A stretch of 64,000 bases of DNA, from positions 62,001 to 126,000 of the forward strand of contig VTFK01000308.1 in the NCBI GenBank assembly GCA_009617715.1. The letters run 5' to 3'. This document shows, one piece after another, positions 25,216 to 36,839 of the stretch. A program made the translations under genes and the position numbers. Position 1 is the first letter of the stretch; each line of letters begins with the position of its first letter. This DNA is from Plectrocnemia conspersa. Taxonomy: Eukaryota; Arthropoda; Insecta; Trichoptera; Polycentropodidae. The notes below the pieces were generated by a model. The model had not been told where the DNA came from, did not search any database, and saw nothing but the letters and a program-made list of their open reading frames with translations.

Positions 25216-25655
25216 TTGTTGAAAAAAATCATCGGCTTAGTTCGGAATAAAGTGACGCAATACTTACTCGTATTGTAATACATCGCTCGTTTATTAAGTC
25301 AAATTTTATTTAAAAAGAGTTACTCGCAATCCGAGGTTCCACAGTATTAGCGTTATAAAGCAATTAGGTTAAATGTCGTTTTTCAATTTATATTTAAAAT
25401 TTTGGAAGATAAGTGATAATAATTCATTTATTTTTAAATAATCACTAGTTTTTTTTGATACATAGTAAATTATTACATAAAAAAAAAAAATTATATGCAT
25501 AAAAAAAATTATAATATAAATAATTTGAACCGGTAAAAATTAGCTGTTTTATTGTTTGCCATTGTTACTCATTTTCTTAGTATTGCCTGTTCCATTACTT
25601 TTTAATTTATTTACAAAAGCAACATAAAATATATGTATATATTTATACTTGGCAG
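25216..25655. other. AT-rich stretch, no gene seen
   Basis: AT-rich DNA with A runs. Nothing recognised. Confidence 0.6.
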
Positions 25656-25659
25656 AAAA

Positions 25660-25723
25660 AAATCTAGCGTAGTCCCATTTAAGTCCCTCACAAAGAGCTT
25701 TACGCCCCCTTTGAGAAACACTG
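25660..25723 (-). mobile_element. Possible hAT-type transposon end
   Basis: Read from 25723 on the minus strand the sequence begins CAGTGTTTCTCAAAGGGGGC, the common form of hAT terminal inverted repeats (CAGnGnTTCTCAAA). No matching second end or 8-bp duplication was found, so this is a solo or decayed end. The overlapping 61-codon frame is probably part of it and not a gene. Confidence 0.4.
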
Positions 25724-25800
25724 GCCTACGTGTTTGCGTTCGTTGTCCCATATAGCGGACGGTGCGGAAACATTCAAAACTCGATGAGGGTCCCATTCTT

Positions 25801-27040
25801 GTTAAAGGGCAACAATGAATGGAGAATAGGTTTCAGAATCGCGGAACTTATTCAATTTTCCTGAATGACAGCATTTTAGATAAAGCATTTTTCATTATCA
25901 CCTCCCCTCTTACACTCCATCAGTCGATCATATAATATTTATTATTTTAATATAATTAAACAGTGCACATATACGAGTACAAAGCTATCAAAGAGCTTTT
26001 CCTGCTATCTTTTGTTGCTAAGCTCGACTGAGACTTGACTATGCCCTTTGATCCCTTTCGCTAAGCCCTAGACGCTTTAGTTCGCGTGTAGGCATTGTTT
26101 AAATAATTAACTTTGCGTTTGATACAATAGATAAATTAATAACAACTTTTTGGGCATTTAAAAAATTAGGTATAATATTGTTTTTAATTTTGTAATACGC
26201 AGAACGGCTATAAAACTTTTTTCTAATTTATATAATTGCTACTCAAATACTTTAATGAACCAGATCATACAATTAAAAATTTTAATGGTAGTTTATACCA
26301 TTTATTAGAATATGCAATCTATGGAACAATTCATACTTTTGTACCCATTAAAAATACTATGTCGATACTAAAAATACTATATAGCAGAGAAGAATAATAT
26401 AACTGATTTATTTGTTATGATTAGTACAAACGCTGTTTTGTCACCGTTTCTATTGTACTATCCATAATAAGTTTTCTTTACTCGTATAGTGTAACGTCAG
26501 ATCCTGATATTTTTAGATCTGAACGTATGTATTTATTTGAACATATATATTACTGTATGTCAATACAGTTTATATTATTTATGAATGAAGAAACTTTGTT
26601 ACTGTTTTATTTTACTCGTAAGATATGCCCTTTATATCGAACCCTTTGCTTTATGTACTATTAAACGTGCGCAAATACATGTAAGGTTGTGTTTGTTTTG
26701 CGAGAACCGTTTGAGTTTAGTCCGGATACGTTTTTGTTTGTTTTAATAATAAACAAAAATTTTACAACGAAATCTGTAAGTTATTACGCGTGCTTTGAAA
26801 GTATTTTTAATTAAAAGGGATGTAGAATAACAGAGAAAATATTATTATTATATTTCTTCGAGTAGTTCAATATTCAAAAACCCATAAATTCCTTATAAAT
26901 ATTAAAGCAATATTTACAAATTTTTTAGCAATATTATTTAAATTTTATATTTTAAAAATATTATCATAACTAAAGTATAGACATTTTAATTTAAAAAAAT
27001 ATAATCAACACATTTGCTTTAACAAAATATGTGCCAAAAT
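25801..27040. other. AT-rich stretch, no gene seen
   Basis: No gene or RNA recognised. Confidence 0.6.
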
Positions 27041-27044
27041 TTTC

Positions 27045-27175
27045 GATAAGGCGTCGACGATGCTCGGCTTTGTAATGCGGAGCGCGTATCATTTCAATAT
27101 TGTTAGGCGATTCGCGTTCTGTACGATACGCCAGCTCGTAGCGTTTTCTAATACATCTCCATATATTTGTTTTTT
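27045..27175 (+). pseudogene. LINE relic (post-RT segment)
   Basis: Translation gives MLGFVMRSAYHFN and then, after a shift, an ILYDTLARSVLE-like segment. It matches MLGFVMRNAFHFD...ILYDTLARSILES of the element at 57.7-58.9 kb. The short fragment is in the same orientation as that element. Confidence 0.75.
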
Positions 27176-29040
27176 ATTTATAGTTGTTTAAGCTCTACAT
27201 TAATTAAAGACTTTTTTTAAATAAATGTGCAAAAAATATGAACTATAGTTTTTTTAACAAAATTATCGTACTTATCTTTGTAATATATTTGTTGTCATTA
27301 GTGTTTTGATAAAGTCGATTTTTATGCGTGTTCTTTGCAACAAATTAAAATTATCTTAGTTATACTACTATTAATTTATAATAAAGCACCTAAATCAAAA
27401 CTGTTATTTTCTTATTACTAACTTTATCACAGTTTTAAAATAAGCAAATACTTTTACATTAACGTATATTGTATTATCTGGATGATTATTATATAATTAT
27501 TATATAATCAATTTTATTACAAATAAATTTATTTTTCTTATCTTTGTGGCAAAAATCGCGCTTGAAAGTATTTTTGTCATGCCATTTTGTTGCTAATTTG
27601 ATTTACAAACAAGTTGAAAAACAATTGTTTCTTTATTAAATAGATTTTACATTAGTAGAACCAAAAATCATTCTTTATTCAATCAACTTAATGCGCACAA
27701 AAGTAGTTTTAAATAACCAAATGTGCAAGATTTTAATTTTATTTTATTACGCTTTGTACAAAAACAACATCTTATAAAATTAAAAATATACATTAAAAAA
27801 AAATGAAAATAATAAATTTTAAATCGATTTTACATTAGAAAACTTTATATATTTTGCAATTGTATTGCTCTTATTATGTGTTTTATTTAACAAAGATGTT
27901 TAGAAACAGTGCATGATATCGCAATGCATAATCGTATTTTAGAGAAAAGCTAGATAATGAGTCATACTTCTCAGTTTAATAACATACAAATACTTATTTA
28001 GTTATATCATAGTATTCTTAGTATATTTAAATCATAGGATTAGTTATAAAAATGTAACTTTAATTCTGAGATAGTTTGTAATTTTCATTGCAAAATCTAG
28101 TATTTAAAATGCCTTATTAAGAATATTAAAGTTATCAATAATTAGAATGCGAGGACTAAAATAAAATATTTTATAAATATAACCAATTCATCTAATTGAT
28201 CCAAGTATTCTATACTAGTTAGCATATTAAAAATCGAAATAAAATAACAATGGATAAAGTTTGATTCTTGCGGTACTCTAGAGAATGTTAAGTACTCTTT
28301 TAATTGTCGAAGATTCTCTAATTAGGTACATAAATACTTTGGTAGATTTAGATTAATGTATATACATAATTGTAACTTCAAAGTATATGTATAAAAGTAA
28401 GACGTGTGGGTTTAAATCTGTGCTCAGTGTTTTTTCTTGAATATTACTTTCTCGAGAAATAACAAATCTTTAAATAATCATTTCTCGAGAAATTACCATT
28501 TTTATTTTAAATAAAAACATATTTTCTTTAATTCGAGTTTTAGCAGCAGACTCGATTTTTTATTTAAAAAAATGCGCTAATAATTTTTGGAAGCAATAGA
28601 AAACCATTTAAAAAAGATTCATTAGCTGCAATAAAAAATAAAATCTGTACAATAACCAGGACAATGATTAAACAGCTTAGAAGCTTAAATTCTTTGATAG
28701 GTAGAGCACAAATGCTGCTACTTTGAAGCATGGATCTACATAAGTTAAGCGTTTTAACTTTAAAATATTTTTATTGTAATTACCACAAAAAATATCAGGT
28801 GCATTTTTACCCCAGACATTTTTTTTTTGTATAAGGCATTACAATAGTTATTCATGGAATGTGTTGTTATACAATTTAAATAATATTTGTAATTACTAAT
28901 CATAGCTACCAATTACAAAGTGACATTACGTCATTTAAATCTATATTGTATATATTGTATTGTTGCAATACCTACTCGTAGATTTGAATAGTACTTTATT
29001 TTAACGTATTAGGCAATATATTTTTAAAAATGAATTGCTA
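27176..29040. other. AT-rich stretch, no gene seen
   Basis: No gene, RNA or repeat family recognised. Confidence 0.6.
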
Positions 29041-29042
29041 AA

Positions 29043-29430
29043 ATGTGCTATTGCGTCGCTAAAACGCGCGGCACATTCGAAACGAAACGCCGTCCAACGC
29101 AGCCGGCGGAGCGCGGCGCACCGTCGGGCATTTGTCGCGTCCCAAATGCGGCGAGTAAATGCACGTTACGGGGAAAAGGCCGGTCCGTAGTATTTATTCA
29201 ATTCCGGCGCGTCGTGGTGTTGGTGTACCGCGGCGCGCGCATGCGCACGGCCGCATCCTTTGTTCTGGCACCCCCGCCGCTTCTGCCGCTCGATATGAGG
29301 GGCCCGCACCCAAACCACCGCCGTAGAGGAGCCGCTTCCGCGCCCCCGTCGTGCCACCGTTTACCCCCACCCCACTGCTACCGCCGCCGCCGCCGCCGCC
29401 GCCGCTCGCCATATCGCCAAGTTTAGACAA
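29043..29430 (-). promoter_or_regulatory. CpG island with CGG/CCG run; possible first exon
   Basis: This is the most GC- and CpG-rich block in the window, with an uninterrupted CCG/CGC trinucleotide run at about 29380-29405. On the minus strand an ATG at 29412-29410 (context GCGATATGGCG) opens a frame MASGGGGGGGGSSG... that runs to about 29194 and is rich in Gly, Ala and Arg. On the plus strand a 127-codon frame overlaps it. GC-rich DNA makes long frames by chance and I recognise no domain, so neither frame is called as a gene. A promoter or 5' exon of an unidentified gene on the minus strand is plausible. No strong splice donor follows the frame. Confidence 0.45.
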
Positions 29431-29795
29431 ACAAAGTGGATAAGTTCGGAAAGAGTTTTACCTGTAGAGCTAGGTGTAAATTGAGAGCGTCTTGCATATG
29501 TGTGTATGTGGGTATTTGTAGATTGGTAGATAGGGACAGGCAGGACAGTTCTGTAGCTTGATGCATCAGAAAAAATGTATTATTATCATTAGCGCACTTT
29601 CATTTCACATTTCTCTTAGGATACTGTAATACGTTACAGTATATGCTACCATACCTGACATGTTTAACTCAAAAAACCTCTATATAGACATGGTTGAATA
29701 ACTCACGATTACTGTATTACCACAAATTCAAAAAAAAAAAAGTTATCTCTATTGTACCTCAGAATATATTTTACTTAATAAGCCTGTCATAAAAT
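29431..29795. other. Noncoding stretch, nothing recognised
   Basis: The flank of the CpG island. On the minus strand a CAG|GTAAAA donor-like site lies near 29460, without a supported exon. Confidence 0.4.
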
Positions 29796-29799
29796 TTCT

Positions 29800-29925
29800 C
29801 GCTCTAGAGAGTCACGATCGCGTCCATTTTTCTTACACGTCGCGGCTAAGACGCCAGCACTCTTACACGAGACACCCAGCTTCTTAACAATGTTTTTGGC
29901 TATAAATGGTGCTTATCTATTTAAG
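29800..29925 (+). pseudogene. LINE relic (C-terminal segment)
   Basis: Translation gives RESRSRPFFLHVAAKTPAL followed by a degenerate 'FLTMFLA' stretch. It aligns with RESRSRPLLMAVRARTSALAD...LLNTLAL of the 58-kb LINE and, more closely, with the third block of the 14-kb relic. It lies in the same orientation. Confidence 0.75.
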
Positions 29926-30620
29926 GTGTGCATCATATTAGTTTTTAATTGCAAAATGGTCATCATGACGCATTGAGTAAAACACTTTTATTAAAAATAT
30001 AAATAAAATAAAATATACATTGCAATTATTTCATTATTTTTACCGATACTCATTACGTACGGACGTCTAAGAATACCAATTCTTTTGATCGATCAATACG
30101 TTGTTTAAAGATGTATTTATTGTATAATAATTTGTATGAAACTAGAAATGCTTATAAATATATTTACTATTGAAAACTATGAATATTATGTTTACTAAAC
30201 AGTGTTTTAGAATGTGCATATTTAAGAATAGCAGTAGTTTTTACATAGCTATTTGTTAAAATATATTTTTTAAGCATATCAAGTTGTATATATTTTCTTG
30301 TGTTTCAACTTTATATTTTTATATATAAAGATAAAATGTTTTCTAAAAATGTATTTTCACTACATGGTTATTTTAATTTTGAGCTTTTTTTATAAATAAA
30401 GAATAAAAATAGATTCTGATAGATATATAGCATAAAAATAATTATATTATAATTATAAAAAAAAATACATAAGTGATGACGATCATATCGATTGTATATA
30501 TCTGTCTTCACTTGCGTTAAAAATTCACAGTAAGCGTAATTTATAAATCAAGTAGAATAAAGATACGTTAATTTCAATATTTTAAAGCTTTAATATGTTT
30601 TCTTCTTCAGTTAAAGCACC
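29926..30620. other. AT-rich stretch, no gene seen
   Basis: Nothing recognised. Confidence 0.6.
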
Positions 30621-30623
30621 TAT

Positions 30624-30859
30624 GTGTATGTCAGTGGCAGCTTGTAAAAATTTGTAGTGGAAGGGCTGCAGTGATAAAAGTTAAAAGATTGAGAAAAATA
30701 TCTTAAATGAAAATAAAATATGTACTATATAAAATATTTTACTATAAAAAAATAATTTACTATGTTACATACATAAAAATATTTAAAACAATAAATTCAT
30801 TTTATACTGTGAGGTCTGCAGCCCGCAGCCCATATTGACGAACCGCCACTGGTGTATGC
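30624..30859. mobile_element. hAT-like MITE with 8-bp target duplication
   Basis: The element spans 30632-30851 (220 bp). Its ends are CAGTGGCAG... and, inverted, CAGTGGCGG..., each with a subterminal GGGCTGC(A/G)G block. It is flanked by GTGTATGT (30624-30631) and GTGTATGC (30852-30859), an 8-bp duplication with one difference. CAGTGGC-type ends and 8-bp duplications are standard for the hAT superfamily. The interior is AT-rich and non-coding, so it needed a transposase in trans. The near-intact duplication suggests it is younger than the surrounding relics. Confidence 0.85.
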
Positions 30860-32585
30860 ATATTCAGCAAATACCTCTTTGCTTATAGGTAATTGCCTAC
30901 AACTCTGCTTTATGAAATATCTACGTATGACCTTTTAAGTCTGTATAATGGCTTCTTCTTCTAAGTATTAATTTTATTCAATTATTTTGACTCGTTCCTC
31001 AAAAAAATTGTTACTTTGCTAAAGCCTTGTGCGTAATTGCTTACCTTTTTAAGTAAACGATACTAACACATCTGAAAAGTATTTAATGCAAAAATAAGTT
31101 ATCCTTTTTACATGAAAAATTGTTCAAAGTGGTCTTATTTAATTCGTATTTTTTTTAAATTCACTCATATATATATGGTTATTTAGAATTAAATTTCTTT
31201 AATGCAATATGTACTTTAATTTAAATTTAAGTTTTTTTTTATTGTAATATCTGATCTCAAGATTATTAGGTATTTTTATTATATTGATTAGTGTGAAAAT
31301 AACAATGTATTTTATTTTTTATAAATAGCTGTCACATGGAGAAAAGTTTAAAGTTTAATAAAATACGCAAAAATATTTGCAAGATATGTCATTTTTTAAT
31401 CCAATCCGTTTTATTTAAGTAAGTTATATATAATTGATTTATTATTAAAATTATTAAATTTCATCTTAGTAGTCTGTCCGGTTGAAAATTTGTGTTTTGA
31501 ACACTTTTATTTTTTCTGAATAAGTTTTTCAATAAAATTTTAGTAGCCGTTTGCTTATTCTACAACTAAACAATATTAATAAATCCATGTTCTAAGAACA
31601 CTAACTATACATCTGTATAATTTGAAAAGCGCCACATCTACTAACTGCCTTTTACACCATCGTAAAAGGGATTAATCTAAATCCATTCACCAATAATTAT
31701 CTGCTGATAAAATCAGAACTAAACGCTTAACAGACTATATGGAATAATAAAGCAAAAGGATTCCTAACAAAACTATGTAAATGGTTAGAACTGCAACCTG
31801 ATTTGACAAAAAACAGACAAGTAAACCTCTTAGCTCTCGTCATCTTGTGCAGAACAAAAGGCACTTCAGTGCTTTCAAGAAGTTTTCGGAACGCGACTCG
31901 CAATAAATTTAAATCCCCTAAATCTTGTTTTTACGATGTAAGCAGCATCTATTACATTATAGTTCATCCTGATTCAAAGGTTATAGTAACAGCAAGGATT
32001 ACATTAAGTAATCCAAATATGCTCTTTAGCTCAAAGGGTAAATCAAATAAAATCACAGCTCTTAATTTGAATATCTTTGCTACCTTGGGTTCTACTTTTG
32101 TTTCAAATTATTTAATTTTATGTCTATTTGTTTATGAAAAGACATATCACTTTTAAAGCAACGAGCCATTATTTACCACTGCGTAATTGCTTTCGCTTTC
32201 TATTTTAATTCATAAATATAGCTTTAAATTTTCTTTACAATATCTAGTTATATTATTTACGTTAAACTTTAAGCAAATGTTTCGCTGTAATTGAGACTCA
32301 TACAATATGTTATTAAATAGTTTCAGTTAACAACTTTTTTAAAATGTTTGAAACTGGCGAGCGACATGAATATTCGCAAAACAAATGTTTGGAATATAAT
32401 CATTGCTGGCACCTGTTTCACAATAGTTCCATTCATACAAGTTTTTAATATGTTTTTGGTAATTTAATACTGTAAAATTTTAGTGGCGCGTGATCGCCAA
32501 AATAATTTAATATTTTGTACTTGATACTTGAATCTAGTATTTTGAGACATATATTGCTGGATAGTTAAATGCATATACCTCTACA
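30860..32585. other. AT-rich stretch, one unsupported frame
   Basis: The 117-codon frame at 31803-32156 (+) is the longest here, with a mixed hydrophilic sequence and no domain I recognise. It lacks splice signals or a similar neighbour. It may be an eroded element or chance. It is not called as a gene. Confidence 0.5.
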
Positions 32586-32589
32586 TGTA

Positions 32590-32871
32590 TTAAGTGTCGA
32601 ATCAATAGCAACACTTAACCAGTGCAATTGAACCCACTTAGTCTCTAACAATATAATTCATTGGAAGGTATCAAATTGTAATTTATAGATATAACTAAAC
32701 AATTTAAAATTAACATTTTTATTATTTATCTTAACTAATTGCTTAAAATGCTAATTTAAAATAGCTTTAATTTAATCTTTAAATTGCAATTTAATACTCA
32801 ACAATGAAATAGATTATCTAGCTAAGTGCGTACAATTGAACCAGTGAAGTGTCACTATGGATTCGCCACTA
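32590..32871. mobile_element. MITE with about 53-bp imperfect terminal inverted repeats
   Basis: The left arm (about 32590-32643) and right arm (about 32818-32871) are inverted copies. They share the blocks GTGTCGAATC / GTGGCGAATCC, CAATAGCAACACTT / CATAGTGACACTT, CAGTGCAATTGAAC / CTGGTTCAATTG and CACTTAG. The interior of about 175 bases is AT-rich and non-coding. No clear target duplication is visible, so the superfamily is left open. Confidence 0.75.
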
Positions 32872-32879
32872 TTTATATG

Positions 32880-34200
32880 TTTTTATAAATATATGAGTAA
32901 TTGCAAAAATTAATGATAGCTATTATAATTAAATTTAAAAAATTATAAATGGTCAGAAAAAATTATAGTAAATAGATATAGAAATATTTAAGGGAATATA
33001 ATACATATAAAAAAAAAAAACTGTTTAAGCTACCATTTTTTTTTTCTTACAAAAAAGTGTATACAATAAAATTAAATATGTGCAACGATAATTACTACAA
33101 AATTCTTTGTAATTTTTTTTAAATACTATCGTTTTTGGGGTAAAATTAGGTTATTTTACATATTAGTTTAATTTAGGACCGTGAGTTATTTAGTCAAATG
33201 TTAAATTTTTAGTGAGAATGTGAACAATGAAATGTTTATAATTAAAATAAGTTTAAGCTTTAATATATTTAAATATAAATATATCATCTTTTTGTTAAAT
33301 TCAATAATTTGTAAATTGAAATATAAATATGATATCTTTTAAATCAACTTGTTAAAAAAACTTGTGTTTGCACTTCTTAAAAAAAAACAAAAAATATAAT
33401 TTTAAAATAAACACATATGTCGACAAATACCAAAAATTTAACGTTTAACATTTAAGCTATTTAATTATAAAAAAAGCACCCAAATGCTTAAATTATATTA
33501 TTTTACTATGAAATTTAACTTTTCATAAAAAATACTATGAATAAATCATAAACTTAACTTGGAATATAGAACAGTAAAAAAAAAATTTTTTACACTAACT
33601 GCAAAATACCGACCCTAAAACATTGTTTCTAATATACTATGGTTTTTAATTATTACTCAAAATCTAATAGATTACAATTGTATATGATAAAATAAATAAG
33701 GCAGTATCGTAAGTAATTACCACAACATTAAATGGTTTTTTATTAATAAAAATATTTTTATGAAAATGATGGCTATATGCAATAAGAATATTTTTTTTTT
33801 AAGTTCGATTTTAAGTTAGTGTGAATTTTTTTAAGATATAAACATATTTAGGACTCGTATAACAAGCTAATAATTAACTAATCAAAATTTTTGCTGAAGT
33901 TGATTAAACTGTATAGCATTAAATTAAATCACTTAAAATTGTAATAGTTTATATTAAGTTGATTTTTTTTCTTTTTTTTTTAATTTTCTTACTTAAATAA
34001 AATATTATAGGTACTTTTTTAAGAAATAATTTATTAAAAATAAAATGATTTTAATCGTTTTTTTTTGTATAAGGTTAAGTTTTTCTGTATTGAACTATTT
34101 TTATTTTTAAATCACCATTTCTGAAATATGAGTGGTTTATCGAATTTAACTTTTTCACTGTACTATCCTTAATATAATTAACAATTATCTTGTATTTTGC
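32880..34200. other. Very AT-rich stretch, no gene seen
   Basis: Poly-A and poly-T tracts dominate. Nothing recognised. Confidence 0.6.
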
Positions 34201-34208
34201 TAAATTTT

Positions 34209-34320
34209 GCTGTGTTAGGTAAGGTATTGTTTTTTTTTTAATATAATGTATACATAGCATAACCTAACCTAACACAGCACAACCTAACAGAATTTTTGTA
34301 ACCTAGCCTAACCCAACTAC
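34209..34320. repeat. Foldback unit with CCTAA motifs, copy 1
   Basis: GCTGTGTTAGGTAAGG (34209-34224) pairs with CCTAACCTAACACAGC (34263-34278) at 15 of 16 positions across a 38-base loop. More CCTAA-type words follow to 34320. The same 'atacatagca(t/c)aacctaac' core occurs at 34.90 kb, so this is a repeated element built on the insect telomere motif. Confidence 0.75.
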
Positions 34321-34815
34321 AATTTAGTATATATGTACATACATATATAATACTTAAAGATGTATGACAAAGATAAATAAGTAAATTTTAGAATTTATTT
34401 TATTGCTCTTTATTATATACAATCAACATATTTTGGTTTATATTTCACAGACTAATATAGATATTTTGTATACCATTTCATAACCTTTTATATATAATTA
34501 ATTCAACTTTTGAAGAATTTTCGGTTTCTGACTTTGCTTTCATAGCAATTATTAAAAAAAAAATTTTTATTCTTTTTCTGTGACCTTAATGCTTTTATTT
34601 AAATATTCAAAAAAAATTAATTTTAGATTAAAAATACCCATTTTACACTATAAATATCAGCTTTGCTCTTTTTTAAAAAGTCAATCCATTTGTTGTAATT
34701 TATGTCTTAACTTACTGCCTTTTTTTATCAAATCTCCAAAATAGTATTTCCTTACTGTATCTAGTATAAAAATATATTTTCTCTATTTTTAGAAAACATT
34801 TTTGTCTTACAGCTT
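34321..34815. other. AT-rich stretch, no gene seen
   Basis: Nothing recognised. Confidence 0.6.
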
Positions 34816-34932
34816 TGAATATTATATAGGGTTAGGGTTTGTATGCTATTAAGTTGTGCTGTGCTTGGTTATGTTATGCTATGTTTATATTTTAATATAC
34901 ATAGCACAACCTAACCTAACCTAACCTAACCC
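34816..34932. repeat. Foldback unit with (CCTAA)4, copy 2
   Basis: GGTTATGTTATGCTATGT (34867-34884) pairs with ACATAGCACAACCTAACC (34899-34916) at 16 of 18 positions. The right arm runs into four CCTAA repeats (34910-34931), the arthropod telomeric unit. GGGTTAGGG precedes it at about 34829. An interstitial telomere-like tract within a repeated foldback element. Confidence 0.8.
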
Positions 34933-35284
34933 ATCAAGATACAAAACTAAACATGAAAAACTAAAATATATGTACATATATTACGTTACATTATTATTAA
35001 TTACTCTATTATTTTTTTAGAAAAACATTTTTTGACAATTTTAATTTACCTTTGCTTAAAGTGTATATGATTTATTAATAGTTTCAGAGTTAGGTTAGCT
35101 TAGATTACAAATGTGATATGTGCGTCTGATTTTTCTAAAATCGTATAACAATTTTTACAAAATATTTTTAGTTGCTGAGCTAATTGTGTTTCACAGTAAT
35201 AATACGTATATATTTAGATGGGTGAAGCACTCTGTGAAACTTTTTAATGTGCTTGTATAAAATTACTCAAATTAATTTGCGTCA

Positions 35285-35580
35285 TGTAATTAAACAAGAG
35301 TGACTCTCGTCGTCAAGTGCTTCGACGTGAAACTTTCGTGTGATGAAACGAAACACCGTTACAGAATTAAAGCTCAGCAACAGATCAACGGGGTCGAGGT
35401 CCAGAGCGAGCAAAGGGTCGGGACCTCTCTCCCTCTCCCACACCTATGTATGCACATAATATAATAGTATAATATAAACAAAGGGCGACAGTTATCCCTA
35501 GCACGTACGACAATAACACATTTTTGCCACGAGCGCACTTATTAAATTGTTTGTACAAATATATAAAAAAAACAGCCAAT
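35285..35580. promoter_or_regulatory. Duplicated noncoding element, copy 1
   Basis: GC-elevated block. CACGTACGACAATAACACA (35502-35520) and GCGCACTTATTAAATTGTT (about 35533-35551) are both repeated exactly, in the same order, at 36647-36699 with a different 12-14 base spacer. Upstream, both copies carry CCTCTCTC and 'gtataa...ataaaca' words. Read on the other strand the blocks contain TTATTGT (Sox-like) and TTTAATAAG (Hox/Cad-like). The selective conservation of two blocks suggests binding-site function. This is inference. Confidence 0.5.
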
Positions 35581-36480
35581 GATTGCTTTGGTTTAAATTA
35601 AGATATATAAGATAAAATATATTTTTTAATATGTATTTTTATATAAAAGTGTAACAATTAACTTTTCATGTGCCTTAAAAGATTCTGTAGTATAGATTAA
35701 AAATAATAAATTGTTAAACTTTATATGTATGGTGAACTCTTTTTTTACATATATTGATTTATATTATATATTAATATAATATTACTTTAGTATTTATACT
35801 AATAATTTAATCGTTATTTTTTTTAAAAATACATAATAATTAGTTAGAGCTTTAAATTTGGAAAAAATGTAATTTGTATTATAGTCAATTACTATAATAA
35901 TTAATACAAGGTTATTAAACCTAAGAAACGATTAATTTCACTGGATTTTATCTAAATAATAAGTTACAGTTTTATATAGCCTGTAAATTTAAATTTAAAT
36001 TAAATTATCTTATCTATATGGCAAAAAGCTTTATAAAAAATGTATTTTGTTATTATTATTAATGCCAAAATAGAGCGCTCTTGATCCACATAAATAAATT
36101 GAGACGTTGGGAATATTAAGGGCGTACTCAACAAATAATCAAATACAAACTTATTCACGTGTTTAGAATATTAAAGACTAACTGAACTCATGGGTCTAAT
36201 CACGATTTGCTAAAGTTTGTGTTAGTTTTAAGTGGTTTTAGTATGAAAAATCATGCATTTCGTCATAAGTTTGCCATTTTTTTTCACTTAATATTATTGA
36301 GTTAATCTTTCTTATTTATTATATTTAGCATAAAATATAAGTTTATTATATCTATAAATAATTATAGCTTAAAAATATATTTCTTATATATTATATTAAA
36401 ATCATTATATATTATGCAATAAAAACTGATATTTTGTTGAGTTCGCTTCTAATATTATCCCCAATGTGATGAGTTTTCTT
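35581..36480. other. AT-rich stretch, no gene seen
   Basis: Nothing recognised. Confidence 0.6.
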
Positions 36481-36484
36481 GAGA

Positions 36485-36740
36485 AACAGTTTAAGTGTAG
36501 TTGTTTACCTTTACCTTCTCATGTCGGAAAGTCAACAGAAGACTTATTTCTGAATTTATTTCCACCTCTCTCATATGCGAGTTTTGCGCATATATCGGGG
36601 TAGCAGTATAAACATATATAATGTTTAGAAAGAGAGACGCCCCAAACACGTACGACAATAACACACATTCACCGCAACAAGCGCACTTATTAAATTGTTC
36701 AAACACGCGGACGAAACCATTTGACGCGAAAAATCTCATT
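36485..36740. promoter_or_regulatory. Duplicated noncoding element, copy 2
   Basis: The second copy of the two-block element (blocks at about 36647-36665 and 36681-36699). The overlapping 82-codon minus-strand frame contains QFNKCACCGECVLLSYV, similar to a QFNKCA...VLLSYV stretch in copy 1. Because the DNA blocks are exactly identical while the middle changes length, a shared coding peptide is less likely than a regulatory element. Confidence 0.5.
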
Positions 36741-36774
36741 ACTTTTCGTTATCTGGGATTTGGATCGAGTGTAT

Positions 36775-36815
36775 GTGTATATGTGTATATATATATATGT
36801 GTGTGAGTGTCATGA
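36775..36815. repeat. GT/AT microsatellite
   Basis: Alternating gtgtat and tata units ending in gtgtgtgag. Confidence 0.85.
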
Positions 36816-36839
36816 TGTCACGTCTTGCGTACACGGATA

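Noticed and set aside
29043..29426. A 127-codon + frame in the CpG island
   Set aside because: Several frames are open at once because of GC bias. The peptide is Arg/Pro-rich and looks like the complement of CGG repeats.
31803..32156. A 117-codon + frame that could be a small gene
   Set aside because: No domain, no similarity that I recognise, no splice or start context. Left as an unsupported frame.
36491..36739. A conserved small peptide (QFNKCA...VLLSYV) shared with 35385-35579
   Set aside because: The peptide similarity follows from two exactly conserved DNA blocks whose spacer changes in length and composition, and both frames end in unrelated sequence. A noncoding element explains it better.
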